From Helicobacter sp. 11S02629-2 (lineage in GTDB: Bacteria; Campylobacterota; Campylobacteria; Campylobacterales; Helicobacteraceae): a stretch of DNA of 64,000 nucleotides. The notes beneath the pieces were generated by a model. The model saw only the letters and a program-made list of their open reading frames with translations. It did not search any database and was not told the DNA's origin. Of the stretch, positions 45,466 through 55,793 are shown piece by piece. Within the stretch, counting starts at the first letter, position 1. The number at the start of each line of letters is the position of its first letter. The stretch covers positions 1-64,000 of the forward strand of contig NZ_MLAN01000009.1 of the NCBI RefSeq assembly GCF_002272875.1, in the 5' to 3' direction. Made by a program: the position numbers and the translations under genes.

Positions 45466-47934
45466 ATGGATTCTAAGATTTTAGAAAAGCTACCACTAAT
45501 CATAGAGCATGAGATGTTCATATTTCCTTTTATGATAACTCCAATATTTGTAATTGATAAAAGTGGCATAAAAGGCTTAAAAGACACAGAAACTGATGGG
45601 CTTTGCTTTGTAGTTTGTGGGAAAAACAACCCTAAAGCTGAAGAGCTTCCCTTCTATGATGTAGGTGTTATAGGCAGGATCATGCGCAAGTCCATACTCC
45701 AAGATGGTAGGATAAAGCTACTTTTTCAAGGACTTTCAAGAGGGAAGTTCTTAGGATTTAGCGATGCTAGTAAGGAAAAAGTTGACGTTCAAGGTATGAG
45801 CTATAAGCCTTATGATCCTACACGAATCCACGCTATGAGCAACATCCTTTTTGAAAAAGTAAACGCCCTAGCCCACATCTCTCAAGTCATCTCACCAGAC
45901 CTACTTAGAAATATAGAAGAATCTGAAGATGTAAACAAAGCCATAGATCTTATCTGTGCTGCCATACGACCCAAAAAAGAGCAAAGCTATCAAATCTTTG
46001 CTAGCGATGACATAGAAGAAAGGCTTATGCTTTTAACTCAGCTAGTAAGTGAAGAGATAGAAACTCAAAAACTCCAACGCGAGATAAAAGCAAAAGTCCA
46101 CACTAAGATGGACCAAGTCAACAAAGAGTACTTTTTAAGAGAGCAGTTAAAGCAGATCCAAAAAGAACTAGGCGTTGATAAGCAAAAAGATGAAGAAATA
46201 GATGCCTATCTTAAAAAGCTTGAAGCTTTAAAAAGTGGCATGAGTGAAGATGTGTATAAAGAGATAAAAAAGCAAATCACTAGACTTTCTCGTATGAACC
46301 CAGATGGCTCAGATGCTAACGTAGTTCAAAACTATATAGAGTGGGTACTTGAGATTCCATTTACTACTTTTAATCATAAAAAACTAAGTATAAGCAACGT
46401 AGAAAAGCAGCTAAATGCTGATCATTACTCTTTAAAAGAGCCAAAAGAACGTATAGTTGAGTACTTTGCAGTAAAAGAGCTTTTACAAAAAAGAAGTGAA
46501 GAAGAGGCTAAAGAAAAAGATTCTAAAGAGACTAAGCAACAAAGCAAAGAGCTAAAAAAAGATGAAGCTAAAGGTGATGACTTTAAGTACAAAGGCACCA
46601 TACTTTGCTTTTATGGGCCTCCGGGGGTTGGAAAGACAAGTCTTGCAAACTCCATAGCCCTAGCCATAGGAAGGCCACTAGTTAGGATAGCTTTAGGTGG
46701 ACTAGAAGATGTTAATGAGCTTAGAGGTCATAGGCGAACTTACCTAGGATCTATGCCCGGTCGTATAGTACAAGGGCTAATAGATGCTAAGAGTATGAAT
46801 CCAGTCATGGTCTTAGATGAGATAGATAAGATTATGCGAGGTGTTAGAGGTGATCCTACTTCTGTGCTTTTAGAAGTGCTAGACCCTGAGCAAAACATAA
46901 GCTTTAGAGACTACTACACTAACTTTAATATAGACCTTTCAAGCGTAGTCTTTATCGCCACTGCTAATGATATAAGTGCTATACCAGCGCCTCTAAGAGA
47001 TAGGATGGAGTTTATACAGATATCTAGCTACACGCCTCAAGAAAAGTTTGAGATAGCTAAAAAGTACCTTATCCCTCAAGAGACAAAAAAGCACGGTCTA
47101 AAACCTAGCGAAGTGAAAATCCAAAAAGACGCCTTAGAGCTTATCATCCAAAACTATACTAGAGAAGCAGGCGTAAGAAACCTAAGAAGAAGTATCGCTA
47201 ATATCATGCGAAAAGTCGCAGTTCAGCTTTTGGAAAAAAAAGCCACTGCTATAACTATAGGTGTCAAAGACGTACCAAACTATCTTAAAAAAAGTGTCTT
47301 TGAGATACAAAAGACTAACCCTAAACCAAAAAGAGGCGTGGTTAATGGCCTTGCTTGGACTAGTGTTGGCGGGGATGTCTTAACTATAGAGGCTATAAAG
47401 CTTATCGGAAAAGGTGATCTTAAGCTAACTGGAAGCTTGGGAGATGTCATGAAAGAAAGTGCCCAGATAGCCTATAGTCTTATAAAGTCAAAGTTAGATT
47501 CTATGGAGTTAGAAAAAAGTTCTAAAAAGGCTAAAACTTTAGAATCTAAAGATGAAAAAGAAACTTCTCAAAAGTCTAAAACTAACAACATAGATATACA
47601 TCTCCACGTGCCAGAAGGTGCTACACCTAAAGATGGACCAAGTGCTGGTATAACTATGGCTAGTGCTATAGCTAGTATACTTTTTGGAAAAGATGCAAGG
47701 CAAGATATAGCCATGACTGGAGAGCTAACTTTAAGTGGAGAAGTACTACCTATAGGTGGCTTAAAAGAAAAACTTATAGCTGCCCATAAAGCAGGCATTA
47801 AAAAAGTACTTATCCCAAAAAAGAACTATGAAAAAGACTTAGATGAGATCCCTAAAGAAGTCTTAGATAACTTAGAGATAGTCCCAGTTTCTAGCATAGA
47901 TGAAGTCTTAAAAGAGATACTTATAAACAAATAG
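45466..47934 (+). CDS. lon: ATP-dependent protease Lon
   Basis: 822 residues. It has the N-terminal substrate domain (1-210), coiled coil (~200-280), Walker [10 protein letters not shown] (385-393), Walker B with VLDEIDKI, and the C-terminal Ser-Lys protease with [11 protein letters not shown] (S726). A charged Lys/Glu/Ser insert lies before Walker A (~350-378, [19 protein letters not shown]) and another at ~685-705 ([15 protein letters not shown]-type), as in other Helicobacter Lon proteins. Lon degrades misfolded and regulatory proteins. It is co-transcribed with bamD. Confidence 0.97.
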   Translation: MDSKILEKLPLIIEHEMFIFPFMITPIFVIDKSGIKGLKDTETDGLCFVVCGKNNPKAEELPFYDVGVIGRIMRKSILQDGRIKLLFQGLSRGKFLGFSDASKEKVDVQGMSYKPYDPTRIHAMSNILFEKVNALAHISQVISPDLLRNIEESEDVNKAIDLICAAIRPKKEQSYQIFASDDIEERLMLLTQLVSEEIETQKLQREIKAKVHTKMDQVNKEYFLREQLKQIQKELGVDKQKDEEIDAYLKKLEALKSGMSEDVYKEIKKQITRLSRMNPDGSDANVVQNYIEWVLEIPFTTFNHKKLSISNVEKQLNADHYSLKEPKERIVEYFAVKELLQKRSEEEAKEKDSKETKQQSKELKKDEAKGDDFKYKGTILCFYGPPGVGKTSLANSIALAIGRPLVRIALGGLEDVNELRGHRRTYLGSMPGRIVQGLIDAKSMNPVMVLDEIDKIMRGVRGDPTSVLLEVLDPEQNISFRDYYTNFNIDLSSVVFIATANDISAIPAPLRDRMEFIQISSYTPQEKFEIAKKYLIPQETKKHGLKPSEVKIQKDALELIIQNYTREAGVRNLRRSIANIMRKVAVQLLEKKATAITIGVKDVPNYLKKSVFEIQKTNPKPKRGVVNGLAWTSVGGDVLTIEAIKLIGKGDLKLTGSLGDVMKESAQIAYSLIKSKLDSMELEKSSKKAKTLESKDEKETSQKSKTNNIDIHLHVPEGATPKDGPSAGITMASAIASILFGKDARQDIAMTGELTLSGEVLPIGGLKEKLIAAHKAGIKKVLIPKKNYEKDLDEIPKEVLDNLEIVPVSSIDEVLKEILINK

Positions 47935-47961
47935 CTTTTTTTAATATTTGCTTACCACATC

Positions 47962-47978
47962 AGGGACTTTAAGTCCCT
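47962..47978 (+). terminator. lon: Hairpin after lon
   Basis: AGGGACT and AGTCCCT form a 7-bp stem with a TTA loop, 27 nt past the lon stop. TTCCTTT follows, only partly T-rich, so it is a moderate terminator candidate. A second small hairpin (GATAC/GTATC) lies about 40 nt further on. Confidence 0.6.
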
Positions 47979-48065
47979 TCCTTTAAATGACACAATAAAG
48001 TATTTGCGTTATATAAGATACAAAAGTATCATAGAAAAAAGATTCTATAAAACTACAAAATCCAA

Positions 48066-49712
48066 CTACCACCTATATCCTAGTGAAGCAGTCGCTATCC
48101 TAAGCTGACCAATTGTCGGGTTACTATATATAGAATCCCTATTTTGTTTAAAAGTCTGGCTTAAAGCCACACCTATATCAAAGCCCCTAAAGTTATACTT
48201 CGCACCAAATCCAACCATAAAACCATCGCTATCTGGTATACCTATCATATCTTGCTGCACTGGAGACTGCTCATAAGCCACACTTGCCATAAGGCGGAGT
48301 TTCCTGCCTATATAAGTAGCCCCTAGCCTAAAGTGGTTAGTATCCCTCCAGCCAACCCCCATAGCAACTGCACTAAAGTCAGCAAGATTAATCATGCCTT
48401 TTAGTTGGTCTTGTGAAAAGCTTTGTGCCACACTGCCCTCACTTGCACTAAACTTAGCATGGTCTGCATCAAACTTTATATCAAACTTCCTCCCCCTACT
48501 CCAAAAAGTCCTCTCATAAACCGCTTCTAGTCTCACTGGGCCTATTTGGTGGGCATAGGCTAAAGTGATGATTTCAGGCATAGTTATAAAAAGATCTAGT
48601 GTAGTTTGCATCCTGACGCTTCCTACTGGTCCACCTATGATTGTATTAGCATCAAGATTACCTTTAAAGTCAAAGCTAACTGGCGAGCTATAAACTACTG
48701 AAAACATGCCATTATCAGCAACCCTTACTGATAAAGCTGCCCTATAACCAAAGCCAAGGTCGCTTCCATCGCTTCTTTGATCAACGCGCGCTGTTCCTGC
48801 TATAGAAGTTTGTATATTAGAAACCATGCTTTTTATAACATCTAACTGGCTAGCTCCTTGAGGAAGACCCAAAATCCCCAAAAGCACTGGGCTTCTTCTA
48901 ACCATCTCAAGACTATCTACCATGCTAGAAGGTATAAGGCCATTAGGCAGGCTTTGAAGTATGCTAGGGTCAAATGAAGGGGTATTGCCCGGTTTTTCTG
49001 CCGTGCCTAAAGGCACATAAACAGTGTTGTTAAACTTACCCATGCCATAAAGGATTCTAGGGGCTATAGAAAAAGATATCCTGTCGTTATATGTATAGCT
49101 TATAGGAGTGCTAAGCTCAACTAAAAAGATAAATATATCTTGTAAAAACTCCCCACCTTTTCCCTGCCACTGAAGTGCTAGACCACTAGGGGCTATAAAA
49201 CTAGCACCAAAAGTAAAGCCATTATAAGTTTTAGACTTATAAAAAAACTTAGGCATGAAAAAGTTAGTATCCCCAGTAAAGCCTTGCACATAGGAGTTAT
49301 CTGGCATAGTGTGTTGTAAGGCTATAGTTGAAGGAATAAGATTTTGGACGTTGATATTAGAGTTAAATGCACTATTTATCCCATTTAAAAGTGCCCCGCC
49401 TGTTTGGGCTATACCCTTATAAGTAAGATGGGTTATAGAAGTTAAGCCTCTATTAGTAGTTGGCACTTGGAAGCTAAAGCCCGGGATATTGATGATACTA
49501 AAAGCCATCTCAAATTCATTTTTATTTTCCCCATAGTCGTTATCAAAGCCCATATTAGCCGGGTTGTAATAACTTGCATCAGCCCCCCTAGCCCCTGCTA
49601 CATAAGCACTTGAAAGGGCGGTGCCATTTAGACTTTGTTCTTGAATCTTAAAGCCATTAGCAAACATAACAGATAAACTAGCTACTCCACATATAATGAC
49701 TTTTCTTAGCAT
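48066..49712 (-). CDS. FadL/OmpP1/TodX family outer membrane protein
   Basis: 548 residues from ATG 49712, with AGAGG 6 nt upstream; the TTG one codon earlier is too close. A signal peptide ends near VMFANG. The mature N-terminus FKIQEQSLNGTALSSAYVAGARGADASYYNPANMGF is the FadL hatch with the NPA motif. The rest alternates amphipathic strands and ends SLGYRW with a terminal aromatic, as in outer-membrane barrels. Members import long-chain fatty acids or hydrocarbons. An insert around residues 250-310 (many P, L, S) is longer than in E. coli FadL. It stands alone, with its own promoter. Confidence 0.9.
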   Translation of the reverse strand: MLRKVIICGVASLSVMFANGFKIQEQSLNGTALSSAYVAGARGADASYYNPANMGFDNDYGENKNEFEMAFSIINIPGFSFQVPTTNRGLTSITHLTYKGIAQTGGALLNGINSAFNSNINVQNLIPSTIALQHTMPDNSYVQGFTGDTNFFMPKFFYKSKTYNGFTFGASFIAPSGLALQWQGKGGEFLQDIFIFLVELSTPISYTYNDRISFSIAPRILYGMGKFNNTVYVPLGTAEKPGNTPSFDPSILQSLPNGLIPSSMVDSLEMVRRSPVLLGILGLPQGASQLDVIKSMVSNIQTSIAGTARVDQRSDGSDLGFGYRAALSVRVADNGMFSVVYSSPVSFDFKGNLDANTIIGGPVGSVRMQTTLDLFITMPEIITLAYAHQIGPVRLEAVYERTFWSRGRKFDIKFDADHAKFSASEGSVAQSFSQDQLKGMINLADFSAVAMGVGWRDTNHFRLGATYIGRKLRLMASVAYEQSPVQQDMIGIPDSDGFMVGFGAKYNFRGFDIGVALSQTFKQNRDSIYSNPTIGQLRIATASLGYRW

Positions 49713-50008
49713 CAACTACCTCTTACATATATTCACTGCCTAAACGCCTAATGCAAAAAACCAAACCATCAAAACTGATAAAGATTATATTTTAACTAAG
49801 TATCTATAATCAGACCTAGTTTTTAAGCCCCCTATCCCAAAGCCTAGACCTTAGATGCATATAATAAAGCTTAAGATTAGACTTAATGTTTACTAGAATC
49901 TATCTTTTTGCTTAGCCTAATTACAACTTAAAGGCTATCACTTTAAAGCTTATGCCTTCTTCTAGCATCAAGACATATATTCTATGATGGATTAATCAAG
50001 TCTAGAAT
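49713..50008. other. Spacer between ftsY and the FadL-like gene
   Basis: Holds the -10 box described for the FadL-like gene and three AGAATCT words near the ftsY end. No open frame can be supported. Confidence 0.5.
49784..49789 (-). promoter_or_regulatory. -10 box (TATAAT) for the FadL-like gene
   Basis: The minus strand reads AATATAATC, 71 nt before the ATG at 49712. It is an exact TATAAT without a clear -35 box. Confidence 0.5.
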
Positions 50009-50884
50009 CTAACTTTGATATATAGAATCTAAAAGACTATTGATATAACTTTCTTCATCAAACCTTACAAGGTCGTCTTCTTTTTCACCTACACCTATGT
50101 AAAGTATAGGCAAGCTTAACTCTTGGATGATGCTAAAAACGCAGCCGCCTTTACTTGTGCCATCCATCTTAGTTAGCACTACTCCATCAAGCTCTAACAT
50201 CTCATGGAAGATTTTAGCTTGGGCTATAGCGCTACTTCCTTGCGTCCCATCTAAGATTAAAAGCTTATGAAATGAATCGTGTTTTAAGGCTTTAGCACAA
50301 GTTTTGCTTATCTTTACTAGTTCGTTTTTAAGATTTGTTTGATTATGAAGTCTGCCTGCTGTATCTATATAGATTACATCGCACTTCCTAGCAATACCCG
50401 CATTAATAGCATCAAAGCAAAGTGCACTTGGATCACTAGTCTTTTGAGTAGAGATGACATCAATGCCAAGTTTTTTACCCCAAAGCTCTAACTGCTCTAT
50501 AGCCCCAGCACGGAAGGTATCTCCAGCACCTAAAAGCACTTTTTTGCCTTCTTTTTTCTTCATATTAGCAAGCTTAGCTATAGTTGTAGTTTTACCAGCG
50601 CCATTAACCCCAAGTATCAAATAAACTAGCGGTTTTACATTAGCGTGCTCTTCAAAGCTTACCTTATCATAGTAGCTTTCTTTTCTAAAAAAGCGCCTAA
50701 AAGCGACATCTAGCATATCACGACTTACATTTTCACTTAAGTTATTAAGCATCTTTTCTACTATGTCATAGTGTATATCAGATTCTATAAGTATCTCTTC
50801 TAGGGTATCTTTTGGGATAAGCGTTTTTTTAGTATTAAAAATACTTGCTAGGTTTTCTTTAGTCTTTTTAAGAAAGTTAAACAT
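50009..50884 (-). CDS. ftsY: Signal recognition particle receptor FtsY
   Basis: 291 residues. A short N domain is followed by the SRP-GTPase G domain: G1 [10 protein letters not shown] (92-101), [12 protein letters not shown] (G3), and [10 protein letters not shown] (G4). FtsY docks ribosome-SRP complexes at the membrane. The acidic A domain of E. coli is absent, as is normal for Helicobacter. It starts 28 nt after the thioredoxin-like lipoprotein gene. A recalled H. pylori neighbourhood also places ftsY near rny. Confidence 0.95.
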   Translation of the reverse strand: MFNFLKKTKENLASIFNTKKTLIPKDTLEEILIESDIHYDIVEKMLNNLSENVSRDMLDVAFRRFFRKESYYDKVSFEEHANVKPLVYLILGVNGAGKTTTIAKLANMKKKEGKKVLLGAGDTFRAGAIEQLELWGKKLGIDVISTQKTSDPSALCFDAINAGIARKCDVIYIDTAGRLHNQTNLKNELVKISKTCAKALKHDSFHKLLILDGTQGSSAIAQAKIFHEMLELDGVVLTKMDGTSKGGCVFSIIQELSLPILYIGVGEKEDDLVRFDEESYINSLLDSIYQS

Positions 50885-50911
50885 TATTACTTGCCTTATG
50901 TATTGCGTTTA

Positions 50912-51553
50912 TTATCTTGCTACTAGTGCTCTTGAATCTAACTCTAAGTTTTCTTCTAAGATTATACCTTCATAGCTTTTTACCGCTTGATGCTCCTTAT
51001 CTAGCAAGACAAAAAATGGCTCATCTGGCTTTATCTCTATACCGAGATTTGTACCTAAGACATTTATAAAGTCTTTTTTTTCTAAAGGTTTTTTTGAACT
51101 AGATTCTTTTGTCTTAGCTTCTAAATCCTCACTTGATGTATCTATATATATAGGAAGCTTGCCAGTGTAGTCATCTTGCAGTGCTGCTTTAAGCTTAGAA
51201 GAAGCAACTACTTTTATATCCAAAAGTGGGACGTTTTTAGAAAGCGTATCTAGATGCACTAAGCTACTAGCACAGCTTAAACACTCACTTGGCATATAGT
51301 AGATAAGAGTTACTTTTTGCTTGGAATCTTTGCTTTGCGTTTTAGTGTCTGAAGCAGAAGGGCTAGAAGTGCTTATATCAAACTTAGTCTTTTGTATGGC
51401 TATATTAAGTATACTAGCTTCACTATTAGCACTAGTGCTAAGTGGTGCAAAACTAAAAGAGTTTTCTTTATCTTTATGTGTGCTACAAGCCACAAAGATA
51501 AAAGCACATAAAAAAGCTAGTAGAAAAGAGTATCTTAGTTTGTTTGTTTTCAT
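50912..51553 (-). CDS. Thioredoxin-like lipoprotein
   Basis: 213 residues. The signal peptide has a lipobox ending FVAC (C23). A Ser/Thr/Lys-rich linker (~24-80) leads to a thioredoxin-like domain, VTLIYYMPSECLSCASSL, with a CxxC-type pair C91/C94. The strand-helix order afterwards (LDIKVVASS, LPIYIDTSS, PFFVLLD) fits the fold. It probably faces the periplasm as an oxidoreductase, but no cis-proline motif typical of DsbA or TlpA is certain. It is co-directional with ftsY and divergent from the cycloligase gene. Confidence 0.7.
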   Translation of the reverse strand: MKTNKLRYSFLLAFLCAFIFVACSTHKDKENSFSFAPLSTSANSEASILNIAIQKTKFDISTSSPSASDTKTQSKDSKQKVTLIYYMPSECLSCASSLVHLDTLSKNVPLLDIKVVASSKLKAALQDDYTGKLPIYIDTSSEDLEAKTKESSSKKPLEKKDFINVLGTNLGIEIKPDEPFFVLLDKEHQAVKSYEGIILEENLELDSRALVAR

Positions 51554-51679
51554 GTTATAAAAAAGACCTTGAAGTGGGATATTAAAGGCTTAATTATAAG
51601 CTTAAAAAGTTAAAGTTTAAGGTTTTTATAAGGCAGGCATCAAGATATGGCTTTAAGATATAGTTAAGGGTTTTGGTAT

Positions 51680-52243
51680 ATGAAAGAAGTGATTAGAAAA
51701 GAGTTTAAGAAAGCTCTTTTTAAAAAAAGTGGCTTTAATATTAGAGACAATCTAGCCGCACTTAAAATCCTAAAACTTTTGGAATCTAAAAGACTTACTT
51801 CAAAAGATCATAAACTAAAAGTACTTTTATATCTTAACCTTCCTCATGAAGTTAATCTATCCCCTCTTATAAAACTTTTAAGATTTAATAGATTCTATGA
51901 AGTCTATGTCCCAAGTATAGATAACTCACCCCACTCACAAAGTAGAACTTTTAAGGTAGTAAAATTACACCTGCCGTTAAAAACTGGAACTTTTGGCATA
52001 AAAGAGTCAAGTGCTAGACCCTTAAACCTAACTATCAAAATGGATGTTTTAGTAGTCCCAGTATTAGGAGTTGATAGGTCTTATAAAAGACTAGGATTTG
52101 GAAAAGGTATGTATGATATTTTTTATAGTTTACAAAAACTTAAACCTTCTTTGATATTTGTCAGTAGGATAAGGAATATAACTAGGTTAAATGTAGGATT
52201 AAAACATGATATTTACTCAAAAGATTATATATGGAGCATCTAA
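51680..52243 (+). CDS. 5-formyltetrahydrofolate cyclo-ligase
   Basis: 187 residues. The C-terminal signature GFGKGMYDIFYSL (G-x-G-x-G-x-YD) and the VLVVPVLGVDRSYKRLGFG block match 5-FCL, which converts 5-formyl-THF to methenyl-THF. The N-terminal ATP-binding basic helix KEFKKALFKKSGFNIRD is divergent from the usual R-x-x-R-L/I. AAGGG lies 9 nt before the ATG. The stop codon is immediately followed by the GTG of rny, so both are coupled. Confidence 0.85.
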   Translation: MKEVIRKEFKKALFKKSGFNIRDNLAALKILKLLESKRLTSKDHKLKVLLYLNLPHEVNLSPLIKLLRFNRFYEVYVPSIDNSPHSQSRTFKVVKLHLPLKTGTFGIKESSARPLNLTIKMDVLVVPVLGVDRSYKRLGFGKGMYDIFYSLQKLKPSLIFVSRIRNITRLNVGLKHDIYSKDYIWSI

Positions 52244-53809
52244 GTGGAGATTTTAGCATCAGTAATAATAACAATAATAGCAATACTTTTTATAGGATAT
52301 ATGACTAAACGCTTTTTTAACTCAAACGTAGTTTTACAACTTGAACAAAGCAAAGCCCAAATCAAAGCCTTAGAATCTGAAATCAAACAAATAATGAGAG
52401 ATAGACATCTAAAACTAAAAGAAGAAAGACACGACTTTGAAAAAAGCATGCAAAAAGAAAGAAGTATCTTAGAAACTGAGTATAAAAATAAGCTTTATGA
52501 GATCGATAGATTAGAAAAAGAGTTAGAGCATAGGATAGACCATCACCTCCAAGAAGCCAAGTTTCATAATGAAAATGCTGAAAAAGAGTATCTTAGGCTA
52601 GTTAGAATTAACTATGAGCAAGAAAAAGTCATGAAAGACTATGAAGAGGCTAACAAGCAAGCCAAAGAAGTCTTACAAAACTACACTAGCATGGATATAA
52701 ATGAAGCTAAAAAGATGCTGCTTGCTAGATTAGAAGATGACTTAGAGAGAGAAAAAGCACTTATGATAAGAAGGGCTGAGGTTGCTGCAAGGGAAGAATC
52801 TCGCGCTAAAGCTAACTACATCATAGCCCAAGCCACCACTCGCTTTGCAAGTGAATATGTAAATGAACGTTTAGTCAATGTAGTAAATATACCTAATGAT
52901 GAGTTAAAAGGACGCATCATTGGTAAAGATGGGCGAAACATTAGAAGCTTAGAGCTTATAACTGGCGTTGATTTTATAATAGATGACACGCCTAATACAA
53001 TACTCCTTTCAAGCTTTAACACCTATAGACGTGCCATGGCTACACGCACTTTAGAAGAGCTAGTCATGGATGGTAGAATCCACCCTGCAAGGATAGAAGA
53101 AGTTTATGAAAGAGTAAAAGCTAGGATGGATGAAGAGATACTTCAAGAAGGTGAAGAAGTAGTGCTTGATCTAGGCTTAGGCTATATGGACCCTGAGCTA
53201 AAAAGGCTTATAGGAAAGCTAAAATATAGGGCTTCTTTTGGACAAAACGCACTAGCACACAGTATAGAAGTAGCCTATCTTGCTGGCACTATAGCAGGCG
53301 AGCTTAATGGAGATGAAAAGCTAGCAAGAAGAGCTGGACTACTTCATGATATAGGTAAAAGTCTAACTCAAGAAAGAGGGGGTAATCATGTCGATTTAGG
53401 TGCTGAGATATGCCTTCACTACAAAGAACACCCAGTTGTGATAAATGCAGTGCTTGCCCACCATGGTAATGAGGAATCTAAGTCTATAGAGTGTAGTGCA
53501 GTTTGCACAGCTGATGTATTAAGTGCAGCAAGGCCGGGTGCTAGGATGGAAGTACTAGAAGGCTTTTTAAGCCGTATGCAAGATTTAGAAAAGATAGCTA
53601 TGAATAAGTTTGGAGTAAAGCAAGCTTATGCAATACATGCTGGGCGTGAGCTTAGAGTTATAGTAAAAGCAGACTTAGTTGATGACTTACAAACTACTAC
53701 TTTATCAAAAGATATAGCCAGCGAGATAGAAAAAAGCTTGCAGTATCCCGGAGAGATAAAAGTAAGCGTTATAAGAGAGACTAGAGCTATAGAGTATGCT
53801 AAACAATAA
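52244..53809 (+). CDS. rny: Ribonuclease Y
   Basis: 521 residues: N-terminal membrane anchor (~2-20), a long charged coiled coil (~25-200), a KH RNA-binding domain with GRIIGKDGRNIRSLE near 225-240, and an HD phosphohydrolase domain with H368-D369 in GLLHDIGKS. It starts mRNA decay as a membrane-bound endonuclease. The start is GTG with GGAG 7 nt upstream, inside the end of the cycloligase gene, and no gap separates the two. All domains are complete. Confidence 0.96.
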   Translation: MEILASVIITIIAILFIGYMTKRFFNSNVVLQLEQSKAQIKALESEIKQIMRDRHLKLKEERHDFEKSMQKERSILETEYKNKLYEIDRLEKELEHRIDHHLQEAKFHNENAEKEYLRLVRINYEQEKVMKDYEEANKQAKEVLQNYTSMDINEAKKMLLARLEDDLEREKALMIRRAEVAAREESRAKANYIIAQATTRFASEYVNERLVNVVNIPNDELKGRIIGKDGRNIRSLELITGVDFIIDDTPNTILLSSFNTYRRAMATRTLEELVMDGRIHPARIEEVYERVKARMDEEILQEGEEVVLDLGLGYMDPELKRLIGKLKYRASFGQNALAHSIEVAYLAGTIAGELNGDEKLARRAGLLHDIGKSLTQERGGNHVDLGAEICLHYKEHPVVINAVLAHHGNEESKSIECSAVCTADVLSAARPGARMEVLEGFLSRMQDLEKIAMNKFGVKQAYAIHAGRELRVIVKADLVDDLQTTTLSKDIASEIEKSLQYPGEIKVSVIRETRAIEYAKQ

Positions 53810-53850
53810 GATAGAATCTTTTCACAACTCCCATCTATTAAAGAAAGAAA

Positions 53851-55785
53851 ATGGCACAAGATACAACTAAAGCACTAAGCATATATGAAAAAAATCTAGA
53901 AGCCTTAAGAGTTAAAGACCCAAGGCTTTATAGTGACCTTTTAGGAGTAAAGACTAATACTAAGTTTGAAGTTTTTTTAGGCAGTGATAATGCCGATTTT
54001 AATATCATCGATATAGATTCTAAGACTCCACTTTTTCAAACTAACTCTTTAAGCGAAAACCTAGCCCTCTATGAAGACTTAAAATCTTATAGCTACTATC
54101 CTTATCTTTACTTTTATGGACTGGGCAATGGCGTGCTTTATAGGATGCTTTTAGGGAGTACTATCTTAAAGCGTCTAGTTATCATAGAGCCAGAGCTTGA
54201 GATAATCTACATAGTGCTTAATCTAATAGATTTAAGTAGTGAAATATATACTGATAGAGTGATACTTTTACTTTCAAAGTACTGTAACTATCATATGATA
54301 GCTTCTCTTTTTGAGATAGATAAAGATTCTAAAATCTACTCTAAAGTCTATGATTTGCTTTGCCCTTTTAGATTCTATGACACTTATAAAGATGAATTAA
54401 TAGATATAAATCACAAATTTATAAAAGCCATAGAGCATAACGTCATAAGCGTTGGTAATGACACACAAGATGCCATAATTGGCCTGAAACACCATATACT
54501 TAATATGTTAGATGTGCTTTCAAATCCCAATCTTATGGAACTTCATAACATCCTTAAAGATAGAGACACAGCCATCATAGTCTCAACTGGCCCAAGTTTA
54601 TATAAACAGCTAGATACCTTAAAAGACATAGCACCTTTTGCTACGCTTTTTTGCATAGATGCAAGCTTTCCTGTGCTTTATAAAGCTGGCATAAAGCCTG
54701 ATATCGTCTTTACTTTAGAGCGTGTAAAAGAAAGTGCGAAGTTTTATAAAGACACTCCTAAAAAAGCCCAAGAAGGAGTAGTTTTTGAGCTAACTTCTAT
54801 AGTGCATAGAGATACTATAAAAGCTATAACTAATGGCACTAAGCAGTTTAGCTTTAGACCCTTTGGCTATACAAGCATCTTTTCCTTTCATGAGTATGGT
54901 TACCTTGGCATAGGTATGAGTGCGGCTAATATGGCTTATGAGCTAGTAGTCCACTCACGCTTTAAACGCTGTATCATCATAGGACAAGACCTAGCTTTTG
55001 GAGAGGATGGGACTTCTCACTCAAAAGGTGCAGTTTATGGAGAAAGTGAGATAAAGCCAAAGCCTAAAAAAGATAGGCTTATGATAGAAAAGTATGGAGG
55101 TGGTGGACTAGTAGAGACTACTGAAGTCTGGAAGCTTTTTTTAAACTTCTATGAAAAAGATATAGCCCAAACTCCTTACAACCTAGAAGTGATTAACTCT
55201 ACTGAAGGGGGTGCTAGGATAAAAGGCACTAAAGAAATCCCTTTCAAAGAAGCCATCAAGCTAATCCCAAGAGTTAAAAAAGACCCTATAGTTTTACACT
55301 ATCCAGATAGAGACTACACTAAGACTAGACTAAAAGAGGCCATGCTTCAAGTTGAAGACTTACTTAGCTATGGACGAAGGGTTAAAAAAGACGTAGAAAA
55401 AACTTTCTTAAAGCTAGTTAAGTTTTTAGAAAAGATAGAAAAGCTTAATAGCCAAGATAAGCTTACCTTACTTGTATTTGATAAGATGGAATCTATAAGT
55501 AAAGATATAGATAAGATAAAAGAGACTTATAATGAAGTGCGTTTTAGAGACTACTTTGGAGATGCTTTGCAGTCTTATATCTTCCATCAAGAACTAGACA
55601 TCGCTAAAATCTTAGTTAAGCCCATAACTTCAGAGATAGAGCAAAAAGCTAAAACTTTAGAGCTACTTTATGCTCATAAATACTGGCTTTTTAGTCTTGC
55701 TGGCGGGATAGATTCTGTACTTAAAGTAGTAAGTAAAGCTTTAAGGTCTTTAAAAGCAAAGTCAAAACCCCTTTTATCTAATTAA
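53851..55785 (+). CDS. Motility accessory factor, DUF115 (Maf/PseE-like)
   Basis: 644 residues, soluble. The central DUF115 domain (~220-420) contains TAIIVSTGPSLYKQLDTL, a FCIDASFPVLYKAGIKPDIVFTLE stretch and IIIGQDLAFGEDGTSHSKGA, which are highly typical. Maf proteins are glycosyltransferases that load pseudaminic or legionaminic acid onto flagellin before export, and loss gives non-motile cells (family knowledge). The C-terminal ~200 residues are helical and charged. It lies 41 nt after rny. With flgK and fliW it marks a flagellated organism with glycosylated flagellin. Confidence 0.9.
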   Translation: MAQDTTKALSIYEKNLEALRVKDPRLYSDLLGVKTNTKFEVFLGSDNADFNIIDIDSKTPLFQTNSLSENLALYEDLKSYSYYPYLYFYGLGNGVLYRMLLGSTILKRLVIIEPELEIIYIVLNLIDLSSEIYTDRVILLLSKYCNYHMIASLFEIDKDSKIYSKVYDLLCPFRFYDTYKDELIDINHKFIKAIEHNVISVGNDTQDAIIGLKHHILNMLDVLSNPNLMELHNILKDRDTAIIVSTGPSLYKQLDTLKDIAPFATLFCIDASFPVLYKAGIKPDIVFTLERVKESAKFYKDTPKKAQEGVVFELTSIVHRDTIKAITNGTKQFSFRPFGYTSIFSFHEYGYLGIGMSAANMAYELVVHSRFKRCIIIGQDLAFGEDGTSHSKGAVYGESEIKPKPKKDRLMIEKYGGGGLVETTEVWKLFLNFYEKDIAQTPYNLEVINSTEGGARIKGTKEIPFKEAIKLIPRVKKDPIVLHYPDRDYTKTRLKEAMLQVEDLLSYGRRVKKDVEKTFLKLVKFLEKIEKLNSQDKLTLLVFDKMESISKDIDKIKETYNEVRFRDYFGDALQSYIFHQELDIAKILVKPITSEIEQKAKTLELLYAHKYWLFSLAGGIDSVLKVVSKALRSLKAKSKPLLSN

Positions 55786-55793
55786 AAAAACTA